Assembly: GCA_964545345.1 (NCBI GenBank)
Contig: CAZJFE010000010.1
Location: 1-26,276 of the forward strand
Origin: JAUSKF01 sp964545345
Lineage (GTDB): Bacteria; Patescibacteriota; Minisyncoccia; UBA6257; WO2-44-18
Length of the DNA: 26,276 bases
Direction of reading: 5' to 3'
In this document: one piece after another, positions 1 to 5,139 of the stretch
How the letters are laid out: every line of letters begins with the position of its first letter
Numbering within the stretch: the stretch's first letter is position 1
Notes under the pieces: generated by a model
Told to the model about the DNA's origin: nothing
Databases searched by the model: none
What the model saw: the letters and a program-made list of their open reading frames with translations, nothing else
Position numbers and translations under genes: made by a program

Positions 1-3
1 TCA

Positions 4-36
4 ACTAAAAAGACCCCTTTCGGGGGTCTTTTTAGT
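4..36 (-). terminator. Rho-independent terminator of rplJ-rplL
   Basis: Stem GACCCC/GGGGTC extended by AC(T)AAAAA/TTTTTAGT. The arms are 4-17 and 23-36. It reads as a terminator on both strands and lies just past the rplL stop codon. Confidence 0.9.
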
Positions 37-40
37 GAGC

Positions 41-406
41 TTATTTCAGCTCCACAACGGCTCCGGCAGCTTCTAACTTTTTCTTTAAGTCTTCAGCTTC
101 CTCTTTCTTCAAGCCGGTTTTCACCGCTTTTGGGGCGCCGTCTACCATATCTTTCGCTTCCTTCAGACCAAGGCCGGTCGCTTCCCGAAGAACCTTGATG
201 ACCTGAATCTTCTGACCTCCGCCTTCCTTCAAAATGACATCCCAGGCGGTCTTCTCTTCAGCTTCGGCAGCAGCAGCTCCACCACCAGCGGCAGCAGGCA
301 TCGCGGCAGAAACTCCAAACTTCTCTTCCATCGCCTTAACTAACTCGGCCAATTCGGTGACTTTCATATCGCCGATCTTGGTGAGTAAATCTTGATATTT
401 TTCCAT
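41..406 (-). CDS. rplL: Ribosomal protein bL12 (L7/L12)
   Basis: Stalk protein of the 50S subunit. It dimerises on uL10 and recruits translational GTPases. The 121-aa product has the usual three parts: an N-terminal dimerisation helix (about 1-30), an Ala/Gly-rich hinge (about 34-50), and a C-terminal domain with the family sequence EKTAWDVILKEGG followed by KIQVIKVLREATGLGLKEAK. Length is normal. The gene follows rplJ by 32 nt on the same strand and ends at a strong terminator, so rplJ-rplL is a two-gene operon. The A-rich gap before the ATG has no Shine-Dalgarno sequence, so how the expected excess of bL12 over uL10 is achieved is not visible. Confidence 0.97.
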   Translation of the reverse strand: MEKYQDLLTKIGDMKVTELAELVKAMEEKFGVSAAMPAAAGGGAAAAEAEEKTAWDVILKEGGGQKIQVIKVLREATGLGLKEAKDMVDGAPKAVKTGLKKEEAEDLKKKLEAAGAVVELK

Positions 407-438
407 GTTTTTTAATTTATTTTTTATTCGACTTTATC

Positions 439-1050
439 TTACTGACCAGCCGGAGCGGGCTCGCCCGCCGTGGCGGGTTCTACCGCTGGCGTGGCCGGAG
501 CCGCGGCCTCAGAAGCAGACGCTACTGGAGCGCTAACCACCGGAGCGGCCGGCTGCTTCTTCGCTAACTCGCCAACTATGTACATGAACGCGCGCAATGG
601 ACCGGTGATGCCGCCAATGACCATTGAGAGTAAAACCTCTCTGCCCGGCAACTTGGCAATCACTGTGAAATCCGCGGCGGAAACTGCCTGCTTACCGACT
701 AAGTCGTAAGCTCCCAAGACGATAAAATTCTTCTTGGCCTTGGCTAATTCCTTAGCGAATTTGTGAATCGTCCCGGCTACCGAACTAAGATCTTCCGGAA
801 TAAAGAAAGTGCCGACTTGGCTTTTAAACTGCAACGGGTCAAACGCCACTCCCATATCTTTGAGAGTGATATTCAACAAACGCTTTTTAAAAACCTTGAA
901 AGCCGCGCCCGCCTTTTTCACTTCAATCTTCAGCCGTCGCAACGAAGCCGTATCTACGCCGGTAAAGTCGGCAAAGACTAAAGTCTTGCTTCCTTTCACC
1001 ATCTCCGCGCTCTTATCTATGTGCTGTTTCTTCTGCGCTTTGTTTAACAT
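439..1050 (-). CDS. rplJ: Ribosomal protein uL10
   Basis: Base of the ribosomal stalk; it binds 23S rRNA and carries bL12 dimers. The 203-aa product has the uL10 N-terminal RNA-binding domain (DFTGVDTASLRRLKIEVKKA, then FKVFKKRLLNITLKD) and the family's RE-LLSMVIGGITGPLRAF helix around 135-155. The last ~35 residues are an Ala/Pro/Val-rich tail that is longer than in E. coli or B. subtilis uL10 and is encoded by GC-rich DNA. There is no Shine-Dalgarno motif before the ATG. The long folded leader upstream (1193-1291) and the TTGACT/TATATT promoter make autoregulation by uL10-bL12 likely, but that is inference. Confidence 0.96.
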   Translation of the reverse strand: MLNKAQKKQHIDKSAEMVKGSKTLVFADFTGVDTASLRRLKIEVKKAGAAFKVFKKRLLNITLKDMGVAFDPLQFKSQVGTFFIPEDLSSVAGTIHKFAKELAKAKKNFIVLGAYDLVGKQAVSAADFTVIAKLPGREVLLSMVIGGITGPLRAFMYIVGELAKKQPAAPVVSAPVASASEAAAPATPAVEPATAGEPAPAGQ

Positions 1051-1192
1051 GAATTTTTTGAGCAGAGCAAAAAAATATTCACCCCGCCCTCTAACATTCC
1101 GACCTTTATTTTTTTATTTGTTAGCCCACCTGCCATCTCCACTGGAAAACTAATTTCTCGCGTAGAGAGCGGGGTTGTTTCCTCTTACGAGG

Positions 1193-1291
1193 AAACAAAA
1201 ATGGACCTTTAGTGGTCCACAGACGACCAAACGCGAGTGCGTTGGTTTTTCCTCGGAGGGGCTTACTTGTTTGCCCTCTGTCTGCGGATTG
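1193..1291 (-). promoter_or_regulatory. Structured rplJ 5'UTR, L10-leader-like with attenuator
   Basis: Read on the minus strand, GTCTGCGG/CCACAGAC (1280-1287 with 1217-1224, one G-U) closes a junction holding two hairpins. One is GAGGGC with GCCCCTC. The other is ACCAACGC with GCGTTTGGT. Next comes TGGACC/GGTCCA (1202-1219) followed by TTTTTGTTT, which is an intrinsic terminator whose 5' arm overlaps the 3' arm of the closing stem by three bases. A further hairpin with a GTAA loop follows at about 1177-1196. Known L10 leaders regulate rplJ by attenuation in this position. I infer membership from placement and fold, not from a covariance match. Confidence 0.6.
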
Positions 1292-1297
1292 GTAATT

Positions 1298-1326
1298 AAT
1301 ATACTCCACAAACAAACGAAAGTCAA
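1298..1326 (-). promoter_or_regulatory. Promoter of rplJ-rplL
   Basis: TTGACT (1321-1326), 17-nt spacer, TATATT (1298-1303). Transcription should start near 1291, giving a leader of about 240 nt before rplJ. Confidence 0.8.
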
Positions 1327-1343
1327 TAACCAATAACTCATAA

Positions 1344-1373
1344 CAAAAAAGTCCGCCTTTCTAGGGGCGGACT
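1344..1373 (-). terminator. Terminator of the 1382-2164 gene
   Basis: Perfect 8-bp stem AGTCCGCC/GGCGGACT (1350-1357 with 1366-1373) followed on the minus strand by TTTTTTG. Confidence 0.88.
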
Positions 1374-1381
1374 GGAAACTT

Positions 1382-2164
1382 CTAACCGCAAACTGCCTGC
1401 GCCGGGAGACGATCACTGATCCGCTTCCGGAAATCTTCGGCATCCTTATCGTTGATCGCGCCAGTCGCCAGCAGATAGGCAACCTTAACGGTCGCCCACT
1501 TGCCTTCAATTTCGGTCAACTGCTTACGATCGGTGATCCAGTTGAACATCGTCAGATAGTCGTACGGATCGCGACTCGTATTCGTGGGCTTCATCTCAAT
1601 CGGGCTCGGGATATTTTTCTTATCCCCGAAAATACTCATCTTACCGGAACGAGCGAGCTCGACCAGAATGGAGAGAACCTGCGTGCCGGCCAACACGATC
1701 ACTGCCTGGTAGGCCATCGGAAGACTGGTAAACAAACGAGGATCGGCTTTCAAGCTCGCGACCAAGTTCATTGCCAGCGGCTTCAAAATCTCAAAGTTCC
1801 CGGCTACAAAAGCGGCAAGCGCGGCCGGAGCGGCAGTGGCAAGCACCCCGAACAGAACCGATGGTTCATCCGGACTCTTCCTCCGATGACGCGCGACTCG
1901 CACAGCCGTAGCCAGACCGATGGGCGCGATCAAGAAAGATCGCCAATCCTTCAGCGTATCCACCGTCAGATTGTAGGCACCCTTCCCAGTCCACCAAAGC
2001 GCGAGGAACGGAAAAGCGCCAATATTCATCACAGTCTTCACCGGATGCTTCACCGCCTTCACTCCCAGCCGACCAACCTGATAAAGAATCCACAGCGGAA
2101 TGGTCACCGGCAAACCGAGCGTCTTCAACGACAACATCGAAACGGCTTTCACAGCTGCGAACAC
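1382..2164 (-). CDS. Uncharacterised membrane protein
   Basis: I do not recognise this family. The product is 260 aa from the chosen GTG. Hydrophobic stretches appear near residues 10-35 (LKTLGLPVTIPLWILYQVG), 50-62, 78-90, 105-125 and 150-170, separated by short basic loops. The C-terminal ~75 residues are soluble and charged. The open frame reaches back to a GTG at 2221, but that codon lies inside the promoter, upstream of the expected transcript start. The GTG at 2164 has AAGGAGG five bases upstream, so I use it. The gene is alone between a promoter at 2200-2228 and a terminator at 1344-1373. Confidence 0.75.
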   Translation of the reverse strand: MFAAVKAVSMLSLKTLGLPVTIPLWILYQVGRLGVKAVKHPVKTVMNIGAFPFLALWWTGKGAYNLTVDTLKDWRSFLIAPIGLATAVRVARHRRKSPDEPSVLFGVLATAAPAALAAFVAGNFEILKPLAMNLVASLKADPRLFTSLPMAYQAVIVLAGTQVLSILVELARSGKMSIFGDKKNIPSPIEMKPTNTSRDPYDYLTMFNWITDRKQLTEIEGKWATVKVAYLLATGAINDKDAEDFRKRISDRLPAQAVCG

Positions 2165-2199
2165 TGGCTCCTCCTTCAATGTAAATAGGACTAAGCGGT

Positions 2200-2228
2200 A
2201 GTCTAACTTATCCCCCTCCACCTGTCAA
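2200..2228 (-). promoter_or_regulatory. Promoter of the 1382-2164 gene
   Basis: TTGACA (2223-2228), 17-nt spacer, TAGACT (2200-2205). The -35 box is the edge of the structured repeat at 2223-2378. Its position excludes the upstream GTG start at 2221. Confidence 0.72.
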
Positions 2229-2378
2229 CTGCTCAGTCAGACAGGTTTCCCGGAAACAGAATAATCCGTCTACTGACGGATTTTCTTCGCCCTCGGCGGT
2301 TTATCGTTCGATAGATAACGAACGAACTAAACCGCCTCCGGGATGTTCCGGACAAACTATCTGGCTTCGCTTTGGGAA
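2223..2378. repeat. Structured intergenic element, copy 1
   Basis: About 155 bp that align with 3557-3719. Shared blocks are TGTCAACTGCTCAGTC, GGAAACAGAATAATCCG, GGATTTTCTTCGC, CTCGGCGGTT, CGTTCGAT and AACCGCCTCCG. On the minus strand it can fold AATCCGTC-AGTA-GACGGATT and a long hairpin GGCGGTTT/AAACCGCC with an inner CGTTCG/CGAACG. It fills the space between the trmD stop and the next minus-strand promoter. Confidence 0.75.
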
Positions 2379-2392
2379 AACAATGAATTATA

Positions 2393-3043
2393 TCACTTGG
2401 CTTTCCGCCATTCATCAATCTTAGCGTGCGAACCTGAAATTAAAACCTTCGGCACCCGCCACATTTTTTCCTTTTTATCTTTAACTTTCAACTTAAATTC
2501 CGCCGGGCGGGTGTAGACCGGATAAGAGCCCTTCACATCTTCCAGAGATTCCCATTTGCCTAAAACACCGGGAATAAACCGAGCTACTGCTTCTGTTAAA
2601 ACCATCGCCGGCAATTCTCCGCCAGCCAAAATATAATCGCCGATGGAAATCTCCTCATCGGCAATCTGTTCGGCAACTCGTTCATCCACTCCCTCATACC
2701 GGCCACAAATCAAAATCAACTGGTCATATTTTGCCAAACGTTTGGCCATTGTAGAATCCAGCTTCGTACCACGAGTGCTGAATAAAATAGTCCGAACTTT
2801 TAACTTTTTACTTTTAACTTTTAACTTTTCTACCGCCCGATAAACCGGCTCCACCTTCATTACCATCCCCGGTCCTCCGCCGAACGGATGATCATCAACT
2901 TTCCGATGTTTGTCGGTCGTGAAATCACGCAAATTATGCGCGGTAATTTTAATCAGCTTTTTCTCGCGCGCGCGTTTAATAATGGACTCGTTAATATAAG
3001 AGTTGAAGATTTTCGGAAAAATTGTAAGGATATCAAATCTCAT
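2393..3043 (-). CDS. trmD: tRNA (guanine-37-N1)-methyltransferase TrmD
   Basis: Methylates G37 next to the anticodon to prevent frameshifting, using S-adenosylmethionine bound in a trefoil knot. The 216-aa product shows MRFDILTIFP at the start, HPFGGGPGMVMK, the knot segments LICGRYEGVDERV and SIGDYILAGGELPAMVL, and YTRPAEF near the end. The ATG at 3043 fits TrmD N-termini. An upstream in-frame ATG at 3091 would add 16 atypical residues. Two stretches are lysine-rich low complexity: KLKVKSKKLKV, encoded by an AAAAGTT-like repeat at about 2795-2830, and KLKVKDKKEK. The usual partners rimM and rplS are absent; neighbours are khpA and rpsP. The stop is TGA. Confidence 0.95.
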   Translation of the reverse strand: MRFDILTIFPKIFNSYINESIIKRAREKKLIKITAHNLRDFTTDKHRKVDDHPFGGGPGMVMKVEPVYRAVEKLKVKSKKLKVRTILFSTRGTKLDSTMAKRLAKYDQLILICGRYEGVDERVAEQIADEEISIGDYILAGGELPAMVLTEAVARFIPGVLGKWESLEDVKGSYPVYTRPAEFKLKVKDKKEKMWRVPKVLISGSHAKIDEWRKAK

Positions 3044-3135
3044 GTGGAGTAATCGCGCCTGCCCGCCTTCGGCGGGAATAATGCCAATCAAAGAGGCAAT
3101 AATGCGAATAAACTTATGATACTGCGGATCCGGGA

Positions 3136-3170
3136 AAACTAAAACGCCACGGGGTGTGGCGTTTTAGTTT
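3136..3170 (-). terminator. Long-stem terminator after khpA
   Basis: A 15-bp perfect stem, AAACTAAAACGCCAC (3136-3150) with GTGGCGTTTTAGTTT (3156-3170), loop GGGGT. It can act in both directions and separates khpA from trmD, so the two need separate transcripts. Confidence 0.9.
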
Positions 3171-3178
3171 GAAAGTTC

Positions 3179-3487
3179 TTAAGAACTTTGTTCGCGATCC
3201 TGACGTTCCCGAGGAACGTGGGTGGAACCTTCCGGCTCTTCAATCTTCAGATTCACGCGGGCATTATTCTTAATACCAACGATCCTCAAAAGAGAGCGGA
3301 TTGCTTTGGCAGTGGCGCCCTGGCGGCCGACTACCTGACCCATGTCCTGGAGGTTTACTTTCAAAGAAAGTAAGACACCCATCTCATCTACCTTGCGATC
3401 AACCACGACATCATCGGGATGATCAACAATAGACTTAACGAGATATTCCAGAAACTCCTGATCGGTATGATTAGCTTTCGAAGCCAT
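3179..3487 (-). CDS. khpA: KH-domain RNA-binding protein KhpA
   Basis: Small single KH-domain protein that binds RNA, known in other bacteria to pair with KhpB/Jag and affect small RNAs and cell division. The 102-aa product has the KH core DMGQVVGRQGATAKAIRSLLR, with the GxxG loop GRQG near residue 54, preceded by EFLEYLVKSIVDHPDDV, which is typical of the YlqC/KhpA family. The C-terminal ~20 residues are charged (PRERQDREQ) and probably disordered. It lies between rpsP and trmD, as in many bacteria, but here has its own promoter and terminator. Its leader is about 40 nt with no clear Shine-Dalgarno sequence. Confidence 0.92.
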   Translation of the reverse strand: MASKANHTDQEFLEYLVKSIVDHPDDVVVDRKVDEMGVLLSLKVNLQDMGQVVGRQGATAKAIRSLLRIVGIKNNARVNLKIEEPEGSTHVPRERQDREQSS

Positions 3488-3534
3488 TTGATCTTAGTTA
3501 TTCTGCGTTTCAGCGACCTTTCAATTTCCGGGTA

Positions 3535-3562
3535 ATTATAGCAAACCTATTGGATTTGTCAA
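3535..3562 (-). promoter_or_regulatory. Promoter of khpA
   Basis: TTGACA (3557-3562), 16-nt spacer, consensus TATAAT (3535-3540). The -35 box is the edge of the second copy of the structured intergenic element. Confidence 0.78.
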
Positions 3563-3719
3563 CTGCTCAGTCGCATTGCCTTTCGGAAACAGAATAATCC
3601 GGCTCCAGCGGCCGGATTTTCTTCGCTCTCGGCGGTTGTTCGTTCGATTATAACGAACGAGCCAAGCCAAACCGCCTCCGAGATATTCCTTGAAGCAATA
3701 CGCCCTCGCTTTGTTGGAA
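3557..3719. repeat. Structured intergenic element, copy 2
   Basis: Counterpart of 2223-2378. The equivalent stems are AATCCGGC/GCCGGATT, where copy 1 has AATCCGTC/GACGGATT (a paired change), and GGCGGTTT with AACCGCC around CGTTCG/CGAACG. It lies between the rpsP terminator and the khpA promoter, the same relative placement as copy 1. Confidence 0.75.
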
Positions 3720-3720
3720 A

Positions 3721-3742
3721 TAAAAAACCCGCCTTTCGGCGG
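3721..3742 (-). terminator. Terminator of rpsP
   Basis: Minus-strand stem CCGCC-GAAA-GGCGG (3729-3742) followed by GTTTTTTA. The loop is a GNRA tetraloop. Confidence 0.85.
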
Positions 3743-3753
3743 ATCTTTTATCC

Positions 3754-4089
3754 CTACTTAGCTTCTGCTGGAGCTGCCGAAGCGGCAGCGGCGGGAGCGG
3801 CTTTTGCATCTCCTTCTTTTTTCTTCGGCTGTTTATGAACCGCGATCTTTTTCCCTTCAATTACTCCGGCGGAAACTAAGATATTGTGAACGGTGTCGGT
3901 AACTTGAGCGCCGGTTTTCAGCCAATAAGAAACCCGCTCCTTATTGATCTCATGTTTATCGGTGCGGGGATTGTACCAACCCAAATCCTCCACGTTTTTT
4001 CCGAAAAGCTTGTGTCGCTTTTCATCAACAATCAAGCGAAAAGCCGCCTGATGTTTCTTGCCGATTCGTTTTAGCTTCAGAACTAACAT
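3754..4089 (-). CDS. rpsP: Ribosomal protein bS16
   Basis: 30S subunit protein. The 111-aa product starts MLVLKLKRIGKKHQAAFRLI and contains GWYNPRTDKHEINKERVSYWLKTGAQ, the diagnostic bS16 segment, followed by DTVHNILVSAGV. An Ala/Lys-rich tail of ~30 residues extends past the usual end. The ATG at 4089 matches family N-termini; an upstream ATG at 4125 would precede the transcript start. There is no Shine-Dalgarno sequence. TATTAT lies just 7 nt before the ATG, with TTGCGT 17 nt further upstream, so the mRNA probably starts at or within a base or two of the start codon. Confidence 0.95.
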   Translation of the reverse strand: MLVLKLKRIGKKHQAAFRLIVDEKRHKLFGKNVEDLGWYNPRTDKHEINKERVSYWLKTGAQVTDTVHNILVSAGVIEGKKIAVHKQPKKKEGDAKAAPAAAASAAPAEAK

Positions 4090-4096
4090 GAGAGAA

Positions 4097-4125
4097 ATAA
4101 TAGCAGGTTGAAAAATAAAACGCAA
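4097..4125 (-). promoter_or_regulatory. Leaderless-type promoter of rpsP
   Basis: TTGCGT (4120-4125), 17-nt spacer, TATTAT (4097-4102), then 7 nt to the rpsP ATG. It overlaps the divergent promoter at 4108-4136. Confidence 0.7.
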
Positions 4126-4136
4126 GATGGTAAGAT
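4108..4136 (+). promoter_or_regulatory. Promoter of the lipoprotein gene
   Basis: TTGAAA (4108-4113), 17-nt spacer, TAAGAT (4131-4136). It is interleaved with the rpsP promoter on the other strand, so polymerase binding at one probably excludes the other. Confidence 0.65.
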
Positions 4137-4164
4137 CTCGGCAGTTATTTACAAGGAGCTAGAC

Positions 4165-4860
4165 ATGCGTAATAAGCGTTTTTGCTGGGTTTGTTGGATT
4201 GCGGCCAGTGTGGCGACTATGTTGGCTATTTCCGGTTGTACGACGCCTAAAGTTGCTCCAAAAGTTACGGAAAATCCTGTCGCGGTAAGAAAAGTGGTTA
4301 TCGGCACGGTAAACGCCGAGCAGGTTCCGCAGGTGGAGAATTGGAAAGCTACTACGGAAAAAAATCCGATGCGTAATGGCCGCTTTGTCGCTAAAGACGC
4401 GGATGGGAAAATCGCGATTGCCGACCGGGTAAGCTTCCGGGGCGTAATGCTGATGAATCCCAACGACACGCGACCGGCCGCCGCCGAAATTATCTTTCTG
4501 CAAAATCCCGACGACCCGGATGAATATGGCGCGATCTGGCGTTACCGGAAAAATTTCACCAGCGACTGGACGGTTTTCATTAAGTGCTGGGGAATCCGCC
4601 GGGTGGACGGCCGGATTGATCGGGTAGCCGGCGGCGATTCTCGTTCTACCGACAAGTTGCAGTTCGCGATTCTTCTGGAAGACGGTCGCTGGGAAGTCAG
4701 CCCGCCCTACTACGACGTCTTGATCGTTCAGGGTACTTGGGATGACGACAATTCCAAAACAAACCTCATCGGCTTCAACTACGTATTCGGATTTCTGGAT
4801 GAAAACGGCAAAGCCAACCACCGAAGCGGAAGCGTCTACTTCGACTTTTCGGAAAAATAA
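4165..4860 (+). CDS. Uncharacterised lipoprotein
   Basis: I do not recognise the family. The 231-aa product has a lipoprotein signal: basic MRNKR, a hydrophobic core, and the lipobox ISGC with Cys25 as the predicted lipidated residue, followed by TTPKV. The rest looks like a soluble extracytoplasmic domain rich in Trp, Asp and Arg (for example DEYGAIWRYRKNFTSDW and VQGTWDDDNS). The ATG at 4165 has AAGGAG six bases upstream; the frame is open to 4108, but that lies in the promoter. The gene stands alone between its own promoter and a terminator at 4867. Confidence 0.82.
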   Translation: MRNKRFCWVCWIAASVATMLAISGCTTPKVAPKVTENPVAVRKVVIGTVNAEQVPQVENWKATTEKNPMRNGRFVAKDADGKIAIADRVSFRGVMLMNPNDTRPAAAEIIFLQNPDDPDEYGAIWRYRKNFTSDWTVFIKCWGIRRVDGRIDRVAGGDSRSTDKLQFAILLEDGRWEVSPPYYDVLIVQGTWDDDNSKTNLIGFNYVFGFLDENGKANHRSGSVYFDFSEK

Positions 4861-4866
4861 ACAAAG

Positions 4867-4892
4867 CCCCCGAGCAATCGGGGGTTTTATTT
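4867..4892. terminator. Convergent terminator
   Basis: CCCCCGA-GCAA-TCGGGGG (4867-4884) followed by TTTTATTTT on the plus strand. It ends the lipoprotein transcript and abuts the stop of the minus-strand gene at 4887. Confidence 0.9.
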
Positions 4893-5132
4893 TAGCTTTC
4901 GCCGTACATCCAAAATAACGTCACGCAGAGAGATCAAGAACCAAACACCATTCAATAATAAGAATGGGACGCTGGAGAGAAGTATGGAATAAGCCACGAG
5001 GATTCCCGACCCAAATAAATTAAGAGCGTCATACCACAAGCTGTCTTGATTCAATTTTCTCGTCTGACTTAAATAAAAAGCCAATAAGATAATTGCCGCG
5101 CCCACTGATCCGATAAAAGTATTGGGGTTCAT
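4887..5132 (-). CDS. Small membrane protein, CBU_0592-like
   Basis: The 81-aa product has about three hydrophobic segments: near 6-21 (FIGSVGAAIILLAFYL), 35-52 (ALNLFGSGILVAYSIL) and 55-70 (PFLLLNGVWFLISL). The pattern glycine-rich helix, Leu-Asn-Leu-x-Gly, then Leu-Asn-Gly-x-Trp matches small CBU_0592-like membrane proteins, whose function is unknown to me. It starts 7 nt after the smc stop codon on the same strand, so it is probably cotranscribed with smc. Confidence 0.7.
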   Translation of the reverse strand: MNPNTFIGSVGAAIILLAFYLSQTRKLNQDSLWYDALNLFGSGILVAYSILLSSVPFLLLNGVWFLISLRDVILDVRRKLK

Positions 5133-5139
5133 AAAATTA

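Noticed and set aside
1150..1509. 119-aa and 70-aa minus-strand frames over the rplJ leader
   Set aside because: They run through a terminator, a promoter and the folded leader; no start signal.
2165..2221. Upstream GTG start for the 1382-2164 membrane protein
   Set aside because: It lies upstream of the expected transcript start; the GTG at 2164 has AAGGAGG at the right distance.
2285..2340. Possible tRNA (GTTCGAT resembling a T-loop) in the structured repeat
   Set aside because: No acceptor, D or anticodon arms can be placed, and the same bases pair in a long hairpin.
2393..2395. Recoding of TGA as Gly or Trp, known in some CPR lineages
   Set aside because: trmD ends at TGA exactly where the family ends, and tryptophans are encoded by TGG; the standard code fits.
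3044..3091. Longer trmD start
   Set aside because: TrmD proteins begin at MxFDILTIFP; the extra 16 residues include a palindromic CCCGCC/GGCGGG hairpin sequence.
4165..4821. 220-aa minus-strand frame opposite the lipoprotein
   Set aside because: Shadow frame; the plus-strand gene has a lipobox, Shine-Dalgarno sequence, promoter and terminator.
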